Shown here piece by piece: positions 1 to 6,509 of a DNA stretch of 12,994 nucleotides. Source of the DNA: Treponema sp. Its GTDB lineage: Bacteria; Spirochaetota; Spirochaetia; Treponematales; Breznakiellaceae. Both the position numbers and the translations under genes were made by a program. Location of the stretch: the NCBI GenBank assembly GCA_031257695.1, contig JAIROB010000059.1:1-12994 (forward strand). The letters run 5' to 3'. The number at the start of each line of letters is the position of its first letter. Within the stretch, counting starts at the first letter, position 1. Under the pieces are notes generated by a model. It was not told the origin of the DNA, did not search any database, and worked only from the letters and a program-made list of their open reading frames with translations.

Positions 1-507
1 CTTTTTCCACAGCAGGGGCGAAAGGTTGTACCCCACCAGGCGGTCCAGCACCCGCCGGGCTTTCTGGGCGTTTACCTTGGATTCGTCAATTGAGGAGGGG
101 TTGGAAACCGCGGTTTTAATCGCCGCGGGGGTTATTTCATTGAAAGAGATCCTCCGGATAGGCACCTTGTCGGTTTTTGCGGCGATGGCGTTCATAAGAT
201 GCCAGGCGATGGCCTCCCCTTCCCGGTCGTTATCGCTGGCCAGCAGCACCGAATCCGCCCTGGTCGCGTCCCCCTGGAGCTCTTTCAAAAGTTTGGCCCT
301 GCCCCGGACGGTGATGTATTCCGGCTCAAAATCATGGTTCACATCAATGGCAAGCCGCGATTTAGGCAGATCGATGAGGTGGCCCATGGACGCTTTAACC
401 GTGTAATCCGGGCCAAGGTATTTTTCGATGGTCTTAGCCTTGGCGGGAGATTCCACGATCACCAGAATTTTTTTATCCCTGTTTTTCTTAGCTGCTTTTA
501 CTGCCAT
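1..507 (-). CDS. topA: DNA topoisomerase I (type IA), N-terminal part
   Basis: Relaxes negatively supercoiled DNA by cutting and passing single strands. Only the first 169 codons lie in the window; the gene continues past the left edge. After a basic leader (residues 1-13) comes the Toprim domain: LVIVESPAKAKTIEKYLG at about 15-32 with the conserved Glu at 20, then the acidic metal site ASDNDREGEAIAWH at 90-103 (D92, D94, E96, E98 by count). The segment near 150-169, ARRVLDRLVGYNLSPLLWKK, matches the conserved end of the N-terminal lobe. The catalytic Tyr domain is outside the window. The ATG at 505-507 lies 6 nt after the dprA stop, and its Shine-Dalgarno (GAGGAA) is formed by the last two dprA codons, so the two are co-transcribed. 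The family call is secure; intactness beyond the edge cannot be judged. Confidence 0.97.
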   Translation of the reverse strand, partial: MAVKAAKKNRDKKILVIVESPAKAKTIEKYLGPDYTVKASMGHLIDLPKSRLAIDVNHDFEPEYITVRGRAKLLKELQGDATRADSVLLASDNDREGEAIAWHLMNAIAAKTDKVPIRRISFNEITPAAIKTAVSNPSSIDESKVNAQKARRVLDRLVGYNLSPLLWKK

Positions 508-513
508 TACGTG

Positions 514-1455
514 CTATTCCTCGCAAACAATATTGAGGGACCGCGCCGGATCGGTTCCGTTTTTTACCCGTCCGTCCCCGGGACGCTCCACGCCCCATTC
601 TTCAAACATATCCGCGGCGCGCTCCAGCAGCCGCGCCCCCTCGTCAAGGAGTTTTCTGGTTCCCGCGCCCAAGGGAGAGGCGACGCCCGCGGAGGCGACC
701 AGCAGATCCCTGCCCAGATCCAGGGCAAACCCGGCGGTGATAAGCGCCCCGGAACGCGCCGGCGCTTCCACCAGCAAGACCCCCCGGGCAAGCCCGGCGA
801 TAATCCGGTTGCGGGCGGGAAAATTCCACTTGAAGGGCGCCGTGCCCGGGGCGTACTCGCTGAGGAGAACCCCGCCGGTTTCGATGATCCGCCGCGCCAG
901 GTCCCGGTTTGACGCCGGGTAGGCCCGATCCAGGCCGCATCCCAGAACCGCCACCGTGGCCGCCCCGCCTTCAATATTGCCCCGATGGGCCAGAGCGTCA
1001 ATGCCCAGCGCCAGGCCGGAAACCACGGACAGGCCCGCCAGGCCGAATTCCCGACCCACATCGTAGGCCTGGGCAGCCGCCGCCGCGGAGGGCCGCCGGG
1101 TGCCCACCACCGCGGCCAGGGGCCGTTCCCTGTCCGGCAGCGCCCCCCGGTAAAAAAGCACCGCCGGGGGATCGTACAGTTCCCGGAGCAGGGGGGGATA
1201 ATTCTCCTCCCCATGGGCAACGTAGGCTATTCCCCGCTGCCGCGCCAGGGTCGCGTCCTGCTCCGCCCGGAACCGGAGCGCATCCATGGTCCAGGATCTT
1301 TTCAGGGGCCGATTGATTATATGCGCTACATCCTCCCTTGATAATAGGTAAAAGTCCTCCTCCCGGTCAAATTTTTCAGATAAAATGAGTTTATCCCGTG
1401 ACATAAGTCCCGGTATACGGTTAATCGCCAGATCCAGCAGGCCCCGGTCAGCCAT
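514..1455 (-). CDS. dprA: DNA processing protein DprA (Smf)
   Basis: DprA binds incoming single-stranded DNA and loads RecA during transformation; it is also kept by many bacteria not known to be competent. The 313-residue protein has an N-terminal helical region (about 1-65, including IPGLMSRDKL) and a Rossmann-like core. Core motifs are VGTR (117-120), SGLALGIDALAHRG (146-159), LGCGLDRAYPASN (171-183), FPARNRIIAGL (212-222) and SGALITA (235-241). The usual GSN near the end of the core is replaced by GAGTRKLLDEGA (263-274). No clear C-terminal winged helix is seen: only about 40 residues follow. The ATG overlaps the TPR gene stop by 8 bp with a short AGGA upstream, indicating translational coupling. 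The neighbourhood dprA-topA is the common one in bacteria. I see no com genes in the window. Confidence 0.96.
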   Translation of the reverse strand: MADRGLLDLAINRIPGLMSRDKLILSEKFDREEDFYLLSREDVAHIINRPLKRSWTMDALRFRAEQDATLARQRGIAYVAHGEENYPPLLRELYDPPAVLFYRGALPDRERPLAAVVGTRRPSAAAAAQAYDVGREFGLAGLSVVSGLALGIDALAHRGNIEGGAATVAVLGCGLDRAYPASNRDLARRIIETGGVLLSEYAPGTAPFKWNFPARNRIIAGLARGVLLVEAPARSGALITAGFALDLGRDLLVASAGVASPLGAGTRKLLDEGARLLERAADMFEEWGVERPGDGRVKNGTDPARSLNIVCEE

Positions 1456-2197
1456 AGATCCTGTCCAATGCCAACTGCCGGTTGATCTGCGCCTCGTTCC
1501 GCTTTTCCGGGTCCGCGGTAAAGCCGATGATCCGCTCGTACACCTCCGCCGCCTCCCGGTAGGATCCAGTCATATAGTACGCGCGGGCAAGGACAAACAT
1601 GGCGTCCGCCCCGGGGCTGATTTCCAGGCTCCTGAGCAGGTAGGGTATGGCCTCCCCGGGTCGCTCCAGTTCAAAGGCATAGAGCACCCCCAGGCCGTAG
1701 AGGGGCGGGACGTAGCGATCGTCCAGGGAAATTGCCCGGAGATAGCCCTCCTCCGCGAGGGCATAGTAGTTTTCCCGGGTCATGTTTCCCGGAGAGCCCT
1801 CAAAGTTCAGGGAGGATTTGGCCATAACCCCTGCGGAAACTCCGGTTAAATAGTGGAGCGCCGAGTCCAGGGGGGTATAGGATATGGCGTGTTCCAGCGC
1901 TTCCAGGGCTTCGCGGTGCAGCCCCTTTCCCTGGAGCCGGTAGGCCAGGATCTTCCAGTATATCCCGGTCTGGGCGGCGTCCTTAACGTGGAGCTCGATC
2001 TTCGCCTCATAGGCCCTGATGGCGGACCGCAGGCCCTCTATGGTCTCCGGGGGCCCGTTTTTCGGGTTGAGCGCGGCGATCTCCCCGGCCAGGGCGTCCC
2101 GCCGCTTATCCCGCTGGCGGACCGCAAAAACCAGGGCAGCCGCGGCGATAAGGACGATTACGCCCAAACCGATAAACGCCTCCCTTTTAATTTTCAC
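1448..2197 (-). CDS. Membrane-anchored TPR-repeat protein of unknown function
   Basis: A 249-residue protein with a short basic N-terminus, one hydrophobic segment at about 8-26 (FIGLGVIVLIAAAALVFAV) and then a basic RQRDKRR stop-transfer stretch. Its orientation is not obvious: positive charge flanks the helix on both sides, and it could be an uncleaved signal anchor. The rest is helical with TPR-like repeats at roughly 77-110, 144-160, 163-196 and 197-229 (for example LYGLGVLYAFELERPGEA and MFVLARAYYMTGSYREAAEV). TPR domains mediate protein contacts; no enzyme motif is visible. The start is GTG, 9 nt after the xer stop, with the Shine-Dalgarno AGGGG spanning that stop codon. The 3' end overlaps dprA by 8 bp. 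Its place in the unit suggests an envelope or division accessory role, but that is inference only. Confidence 0.85.
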   Translation of the reverse strand: MKIKREAFIGLGVIVLIAAAALVFAVRQRDKRRDALAGEIAALNPKNGPPETIEGLRSAIRAYEAKIELHVKDAAQTGIYWKILAYRLQGKGLHREALEALEHAISYTPLDSALHYLTGVSAGVMAKSSLNFEGSPGNMTRENYYALAEEGYLRAISLDDRYVPPLYGLGVLYAFELERPGEAIPYLLRSLEISPGADAMFVLARAYYMTGSYREAAEVYERIIGFTADPEKRNEAQINRQLALDRIYG

Positions 2198-2206
2198 TCA
2201 ACGCCC

Positions 2207-3133
2207 CTATGCCTTGCCGGCCGTTTTAAAATCGCTCAAGTTCGGCCTGTACCGTTTGAGGCTTTCCTTGAGCAGCGCCTGGTCCACATGGGTGTAGATC
2301 TGGGTGGTGGCCAGATCCGCATGGCCCAGAAGCTCCTGCACGGAACGGAGGTCCGCCCCCCCCTCCAAAAGTTCGGTGGCAAAGCTGTGCCGCAGGGCGT
2401 GGATCCGGGAACTGGCCCCCAGGGGCGCGGCGAGGGCCGCATAGTTCCGCCACATTCCCTTGCGGGACAGCCGCTTCCCGGTCCTGCCCAGGAACAAAGC
2501 CTGGGGCCGCCCGGATTTTGCCAGCGCAGGCCGGCCCTCCTCCAGATACCGCTTGAGCCAGGACGCCGCCTCCCCCCCGAAGGGGACCATCCGTTCCTTG
2601 TTTCCCTTCCCCCGCACACGGACAATGCCTTCGGGAAAATAGAGATCCCGAAGGTTGAGGCCCGAGGCTTCGGAAACCCGGAGGCCCGAGGAGTAGATCA
2701 GTTCATATATCGCCCTGTTCCGCAACCCCAGGGGGCTGCCGGCGTCCGCGTTCGCCAGAATATCCTCCACCTGTTTTTGGGAGAGCGTTTCCGGCAGCCT
2801 GTGGATTTTCCGGGGAGGCTCCAGCAGGGACGCGGGGTTGTCGATCCGCAGCCCCTCGTCCCCTATATACCTGAAGAATGATCGCAGCACGGAAATTGCT
2901 TTAGCGGTCGAGCGGGAATTGCTCTTATTTTTTCCCCTCCCCTCCCCCAGGTACCGCGACAATTCCAGGGGCTCCACGGTTTCCACCCTGAGCCCCGCGG
3001 CGGAAAGCCACTCCAGAAAGCGCCGCGCCTCGAAATAGTAGGTCCGGGCGGTGAGCAAGGAGAGGCGCTCCATGGCAATAAGCCTGGAATAGAACCGTTC
3101 CAGCAAACGCGGCGCCCCCACAGGCGAAGCCAC
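2207..3133 (-). CDS. xer: XerC/XerD-type tyrosine recombinase
   Basis: Site-specific recombinase of the kind that resolves chromosome dimers at dif during division. It has 308 residues, the usual Xer length. An N-terminal SAM-like DNA-binding domain occupies about 8-98 (core-binding helices including TARTYYFEARRFLEWL). The catalytic domain carries the full set: R152 (SSGLRVSE), K176 (RGKGNKER), H245 and R248 (IHALRHSFAT), H271 (LLGHAD) and the nucleophile Y280 (TTQIYTHVD). RGKGNKER and the C-terminus read slightly more like XerD than XerC, but I cannot assign the paralogue from one sequence. The GTG start directly abuts the ftsZ TAG with no intervening base; AGGAAG inside the last ftsZ codons is the likely Shine-Dalgarno. 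A G8 run lies in the coding strand (2356-2363). Confidence 0.95.
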   Translation of the reverse strand: MASPVGAPRLLERFYSRLIAMERLSLLTARTYYFEARRFLEWLSAAGLRVETVEPLELSRYLGEGRGKNKSNSRSTAKAISVLRSFFRYIGDEGLRIDNPASLLEPPRKIHRLPETLSQKQVEDILANADAGSPLGLRNRAIYELIYSSGLRVSEASGLNLRDLYFPEGIVRVRGKGNKERMVPFGGEAASWLKRYLEEGRPALAKSGRPQALFLGRTGKRLSRKGMWRNYAALAAPLGASSRIHALRHSFATELLEGGADLRSVQELLGHADLATTQIYTHVDQALLKESLKRYRPNLSDFKTAGKA

Positions 3134-4345
3134 CTAGCTCTTCCTTTTGCCCGAATCGGTCTGGTCGTCCTCGTCCTGCCGGTAGCGCGACATATCCCCG
3201 TTCCGGTACACCGCGGGAATATTGATAATATCCGACCAGTTATCCTTGCGGAACCCCTCCGGTCCTTTGCGGGTACGGTTGATCATGCTGTCCCAGTCGG
3301 ATAAGCCGATTAAACCCGTCTTAGGTTTACCCTCTCCCCTGACCTGGGGAATCTCCGCCTCTTTGATGTTATTTCCCCGAAAACCGGCGGCAATAACCGT
3401 TACCTGGAGTTTATCCTCCGGGCCCTTGCCCTCAACGGTGCCGAATTTGACAAGGGTATTGGAATTCGTTTTCTCCTTAATGAAGTCGGCAATATCCTTC
3501 AGCTCATAGGCCATGATTTCATTTCCCGTGGTGATATTGACAAGAATATGCTGGGCGCCCTCGATGGAGGTATCCTTGAGCATGGGATTGTTGACGGCAT
3601 TTTTTACCGCTTCTAGGGCGCGGTTTTCCCCTACGCCCTCGCCTATGCCAATGAGGGCCTCCCCCTGGCTTTCCATAGCGGTTTTCACATCCGCAAAATC
3701 CACGTTCATATCCCCGGACAGGGTGATAAGATCCGATATGCCCTGCACGCCCTGGCGAAGCACGTCGTCGGCTTTTTGAAACGCCTCCCGTTTGCTGGTT
3801 TTCTTGTCGATCACCGACCAGAGGAGTTCATTGTGGATGATGATGAGGGTGTTCACCGCCTCCCGCATTTTCGCAATGCCCTCTATGGCGAGCTCCATCT
3901 TTTTTTCCCCCTCAAACGCGAAGGGGGTGGTCACCACCCCGACGGTGAGCGCGCCCTGTTCCCGGGCCACCTGGGCGATAACCGGCGCGGCGCCCGTGCC
4001 GGTGCCGCCCCCCATGCCCGCGGCGACAAAAGCCATGTGCACTCCCCCCTTGAACAGGTTGGCGATGGCATCCCTGTCCTCCATGGCGGCCTTTTCGCCG
4101 ATCTCAGGCTTGCCCCCGGCGCCGAGCCCGCCCGTCAGTTTGAGCCCCAGGCTTAATTTTATCTCGGCATGGCTCATGGCCAACACCTGTTGATCCGTAT
4201 TGGCGGCGATAAATTCCACCTGCCGCAGACCGTATTCGATCATGCGGTTCACCGCGTTGCATCCCCCTCCGCCGACGCCGATAACCTTGATTTTTGTCTG
4301 CCTTGACCCAAAAACCGGATCCTCAATCACTACCAAACCGTTCAT
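3134..4345 (-). CDS. ftsZ: Cell division protein FtsZ
   Basis: Tubulin-like GTPase that polymerises into the division ring. In the 403 residues: a short N-terminal lead, [16 protein letters not shown] (21-36), the T3-like loop [11 protein letters not shown] (73-83), the tubulin signature GGGTGTG (112-118), TPFAFEG (140-146) and the T7 synergy loop [11 protein letters not shown] (214-224, with D216 and D219). The GTPase/tubulin core ends near 322, followed by a linker. INIPAVYR (374-381) resembles the conserved C-terminal peptide that binds FtsA and other partners, but a further polar 22 residues follow it. The ATG has a strong GGGAGGGG 5-6 nt upstream in the 75-nt gap after ftsA. It is the only gene in the unit after mraZ with a real leader, so it may have its own level control. 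Confidence 0.99.
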   Translation of the reverse strand: MNGLVVIEDPVFGSRQTKIKVIGVGGGGCNAVNRMIEYGLRQVEFIAANTDQQVLAMSHAEIKLSLGLKLTGGLGAGGKPEIGEKAAMEDRDAIANLFKGGVHMAFVAAGMGGGTGTGAAPVIAQVAREQGALTVGVVTTPFAFEGEKKMELAIEGIAKMREAVNTLIIIHNELLWSVIDKKTSKREAFQKADDVLRQGVQGISDLITLSGDMNVDFADVKTAMESQGEALIGIGEGVGENRALEAVKNAVNNPMLKDTSIEGAQHILVNITTGNEIMAYELKDIADFIKEKTNSNTLVKFGTVEGKGPEDKLQVTVIAAGFRGNNIKEAEIPQVRGEGKPKTGLIGLSDWDSMINRTRKGPEGFRKDNWSDIINIPAVYRNGDMSRYRQDEDDQTDSGKRKS

Positions 4346-4383
4346 TCTTCCCCTCCCAATAACTGTATGTTCGAATCGTGGAT

Positions 4384-4413
4384 CTGTTCTACAACCCCGG
4401 TTGCCACGAACAG
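4384..4413 (-). other. Inverted repeat (possible RNA stem-loop) in the ftsA-ftsZ gap
   Basis: Read on the coding strand, CTGTTC (4413-4408) and GAACAG (4389-4384) are perfect complements, and between them CAAC pairs with GTTG around a small CGGG loop. An asymmetric internal loop (GTGG against TA) separates the two stems. No U-run follows, so it is not a standard intrinsic terminator. It sits 38 nt upstream of the ftsZ ATG in the only sizeable gap of the unit. It could be an RNA processing or stability element, or chance; 6+4 bp is a modest stem. Confidence 0.4.
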
Positions 4414-4420
4414 TCCTAAA

Positions 4421-5689
4421 TTAAAAAAACTCTTTTTTCAACCACTCAACTATCCTGCCGAGGAGGGAGCCCCGGCCCTTCTCCCTGATCTTGGGGTCTG
4501 TCCCCCGGTCCGTTCTTTTTTCAGTTTCCTGGAAATTGCCCTCCAGCGCCAAGCCCACCGCGGTGGCGTACAGGGGGCTGTGGTATTTTTCCCGCAGCCC
4601 CCCCAGGGTAAGGGGAACGCCAATCCGCACGGGCATCCTGAAAACATGGGCGGCAAGCTCAACTGCGCCCAGAAATTCCGCCCCCCCCCCGGTGAGGACG
4701 ATTCCCCCTCCCAGGGGCCGGGTCAGGGGCAGAGCATCCAGCCTGTCCTTGACCATGCGGAAAATTTCCCCCAGCCTCGGCAGGACAATCATGGCAATCT
4801 CCGACTTGGGTATGGGCATGGGGGGCCTTCCGCCCATGCCTTCGATGATAATTTCGTCGTCCCGTTCCAGCAGCTCCGCTATGCAGCACTGGGTTTCAAT
4901 TTTGGCGCGTTCGGCGTTTTCAAAGGAAATGTTTTTCACCATAGAAATATCCTGGGTGATTTCGGATCCCCCCAGGGGAATGGAGAAGGTTGAAAAGGGC
5001 GCCCCCTGACAGTGGACCAGCACGTCCGTGGTGCCCCCTCCCAGATCCACCAGGGCAACCCCCAGTTCCTTTTCTTCCTCCGTCAGCGCCGCCCGGCTCG
5101 CGGCCAGGGTTTTCAGCGCCAGATCGCTCACCCGGTACCCGGCGCGGTTCACGCACTTGATGAGGTTTTGGGCGCCGTTGGCGGAACAGGTGATGATGTG
5201 CACCTCCGCCTCCAGGCCGACGCCGATCATGTTCAGCGGATCCCGAATGCCGGGCTGTTTGTCCACAATGAAGGTCTGGGGAATCACCGCCAGAATCTGC
5301 CGGTCCATGGGAAAGACCATGGCGCGGGCCACTTCCAGAACCCGTTCAATATCTTCGGGCCCGATTTCCCGGTTGTCCTTATCGTCCCGGCTCCGGCCGG
5401 TCACCGCGACCACGCCCCGGGAATTGATCCCGTCGATATGGCTGCCCCCAATGCCGGTCCAGCAGGCGTGAACCTCCCGGCCGCTCATCTGTTCCGCCAT
5501 GTCTATGGCCGCGGCCACCGACTGCAGGGTAGCTTCGATATTTACCACCACCCCCTTACGCAGCCCCGAGGAGGGGCTTACCCCCACGCCGGTAATTTCA
5601 AGGGTTCCCCGTTCAGTCCGCTCGCCGATTACGACCCGGGTGTTGGTGGTGCCGATGTCAAGGCCCGCAACTAATCCGTCATTGGCCAA
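4421..5689 (-). CDS. ftsA: Cell division protein FtsA
   Basis: Actin-like ATPase that tethers FtsZ to the membrane. I place the start at the TTG of 5687-5689 (422 residues): an AAGGAGG lies 6 nt upstream and the start overlaps the ftsQ stop by 11 bp. The frame stays open for 27 more codons, but that would mean a 92-bp overlap and an odd basic leader. Motifs in this numbering: phosphate-1 loop GLDIGTTNTRVV (9-20), 1C subdomain about 85-165, VDLGGGTTDV (214-223), and the adenosine-side GGIVLTGGGAEFLG (328-341). A linker rich in charge then leads to GSLLGRIVEWLKKEFF (407-422), an amphipathic membrane-targeting helix like that of E. coli FtsA. Codons 334-337 lie on an uninterrupted run of ten G. 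All expected parts are present, so it should be functional at this tract length. Confidence 0.97.
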   Translation of the reverse strand: MANDGLVAGLDIGTTNTRVVIGERTERGTLEITGVGVSPSSGLRKGVVVNIEATLQSVAAAIDMAEQMSGREVHACWTGIGGSHIDGINSRGVVAVTGRSRDDKDNREIGPEDIERVLEVARAMVFPMDRQILAVIPQTFIVDKQPGIRDPLNMIGVGLEAEVHIITCSANGAQNLIKCVNRAGYRVSDLALKTLAASRAALTEEEKELGVALVDLGGGTTDVLVHCQGAPFSTFSIPLGGSEITQDISMVKNISFENAERAKIETQCCIAELLERDDEIIIEGMGGRPPMPIPKSEIAMIVLPRLGEIFRMVKDRLDALPLTRPLGGGIVLTGGGAEFLGAVELAAHVFRMPVRIGVPLTLGGLREKYHSPLYATAVGLALEGNFQETEKRTDRGTDPKIREKGRGSLLGRIVEWLKKEFF

Positions 5690-6509
5690 GGGAAGCCTCC
5701 TTTTTATACGACGCCGTGCCGGTTCGGAAGTCAATTTCCTCCGGCATAACACCCTGCTTTTTAAGCACATCTATGAGCAGCAACATATACCGAATCGTAT
5801 CCGCGGTTATTTCATTTCCCACCCTGATCTTCGAAGGATAGTGAACGGGAAACAGGGCCAACTCAAACCCGTCGTATGCCTTCCGGCTCACCTGAATCTC
5901 CGAAATAGTCCCCAGCAGCTCCGGCGCAGCGTCCTGCAGTTGGACCAGATCGGAAAAAAACTTCCGGAAAATAGCGGGGAGCTTCATCCCCAGAGCTATA
6001 TCGGCAAAAACCAGCCCCGAAATAATGGGCAGGGTTTCAACGTTAATTCCGCTCTCCGCCCCTTCGCTCCCAATTTGAATAACCACTCCGTATTTGTCAA
6101 GCAAAACCGGCTCCAGTTTTCCCTTCACCGGGACCAGGGTCATGGCGGCCGCTCTGCGGCCCTCCAGGACGATCCGTATGGTGTCGGGAAACTGCTTCGT
6201 CACCCTGGCGGATTCAACCTGGTACATAGCGTTCAGGGCAAGCTCCGCGCCCCGGGCATCCACGGTCATATAAGAGGAATGAAGGCCAATCCCCGCGCGG
6301 GCCAGCACCTCTCCCCTGTCCAGATCGGGAATGCCGCTTATCTCGATCACCGAAAAGGGCATACAGGGGGTAACTCCCAAAACCCAGATCAACTCCCCGG
6401 CCAGCAGCACAGCCAGGGCTGTCAACAGCCATTTGAAGCGCCGGTCTATGGGGGAACGAACCGGCTTTTCCCCGGAGACCGCCCTTTCAAACACATATTC
6501 CTCAGACAT
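5679..6509 (-). CDS. ftsQ: Cell division protein FtsQ/DivIB
   Basis: Bitopic membrane protein that links early and late division proteins and helps control septal synthesis. It has 276 residues: cytoplasmic tail 1-26 (ending in IDRRFK), one transmembrane segment at about 27-46 (WLLTALAVLLAGELIWVLGV), then a POTRA domain about 52-117 (FSVIEISGIPDLDRGEVL ... VTKQFPDTIRIVLEGRRA). The FtsQ-type beta domain follows, with LLDKYGVVIQIG (136-147) where the family usually has a DxxG motif. Sequence similarity within this family is low, so the call rests on architecture, the POTRA pattern and position before ftsA. The ATG overlaps the ftsW stop by 8 bp (ATGTCTGA) with GGGAGG just upstream. Confidence 0.9.
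   Translation of the reverse strand: MSEEYVFERAVSGEKPVRSPIDRRFKWLLTALAVLLAGELIWVLGVTPCMPFSVIEISGIPDLDRGEVLARAGIGLHSSYMTVDARGAELALNAMYQVESARVTKQFPDTIRIVLEGRRAAAMTLVPVKGKLEPVLLDKYGVVIQIGSEGAESGINVETLPIISGLVFADIALGMKLPAIFRKFFSDLVQLQDAAPELLGTISEIQVSRKAYDGFELALFPVHYPSKIRVGNEITADTIRYMLLLIDVLKKQGVMPEEIDFRTGTASYKKEASLGQ
5690..5702 (-). promoter_or_regulatory. Shine-Dalgarno that decides the ftsA TTG start
   Basis: On the coding strand AAGGAGG (5702-5696) precedes the TTG at 5687-5689 by 6 nt. The site lies inside the last codons of ftsQ. No comparable site precedes the longer open-frame start at 5770. A TTG start with a near-perfect site would be typical of translation coupled to ftsQ. Confidence 0.75.

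Noticed and set aside
1853..2881. 342-codon open frame on the plus strand across the TPR and xer genes
   Set aside because: It lies antisense to two clear genes, is rich in Pro/Gly/Arg/Gln, has no family motif and reflects the GC-rich codon use of the real strand.
4362..4376. CGAACATACAGTT, similar to a Gram-positive LexA box
   Set aside because: The half-sites are one base out of register with CGAAC-N4-GTTC, and LexA control of ftsZ is not expected here.
5690..5770. Longer ftsA start adding 27 codons
   Set aside because: It would overlap ftsQ by 92 bp and adds a basic leader unlike FtsA, while a strong site precedes the TTG.
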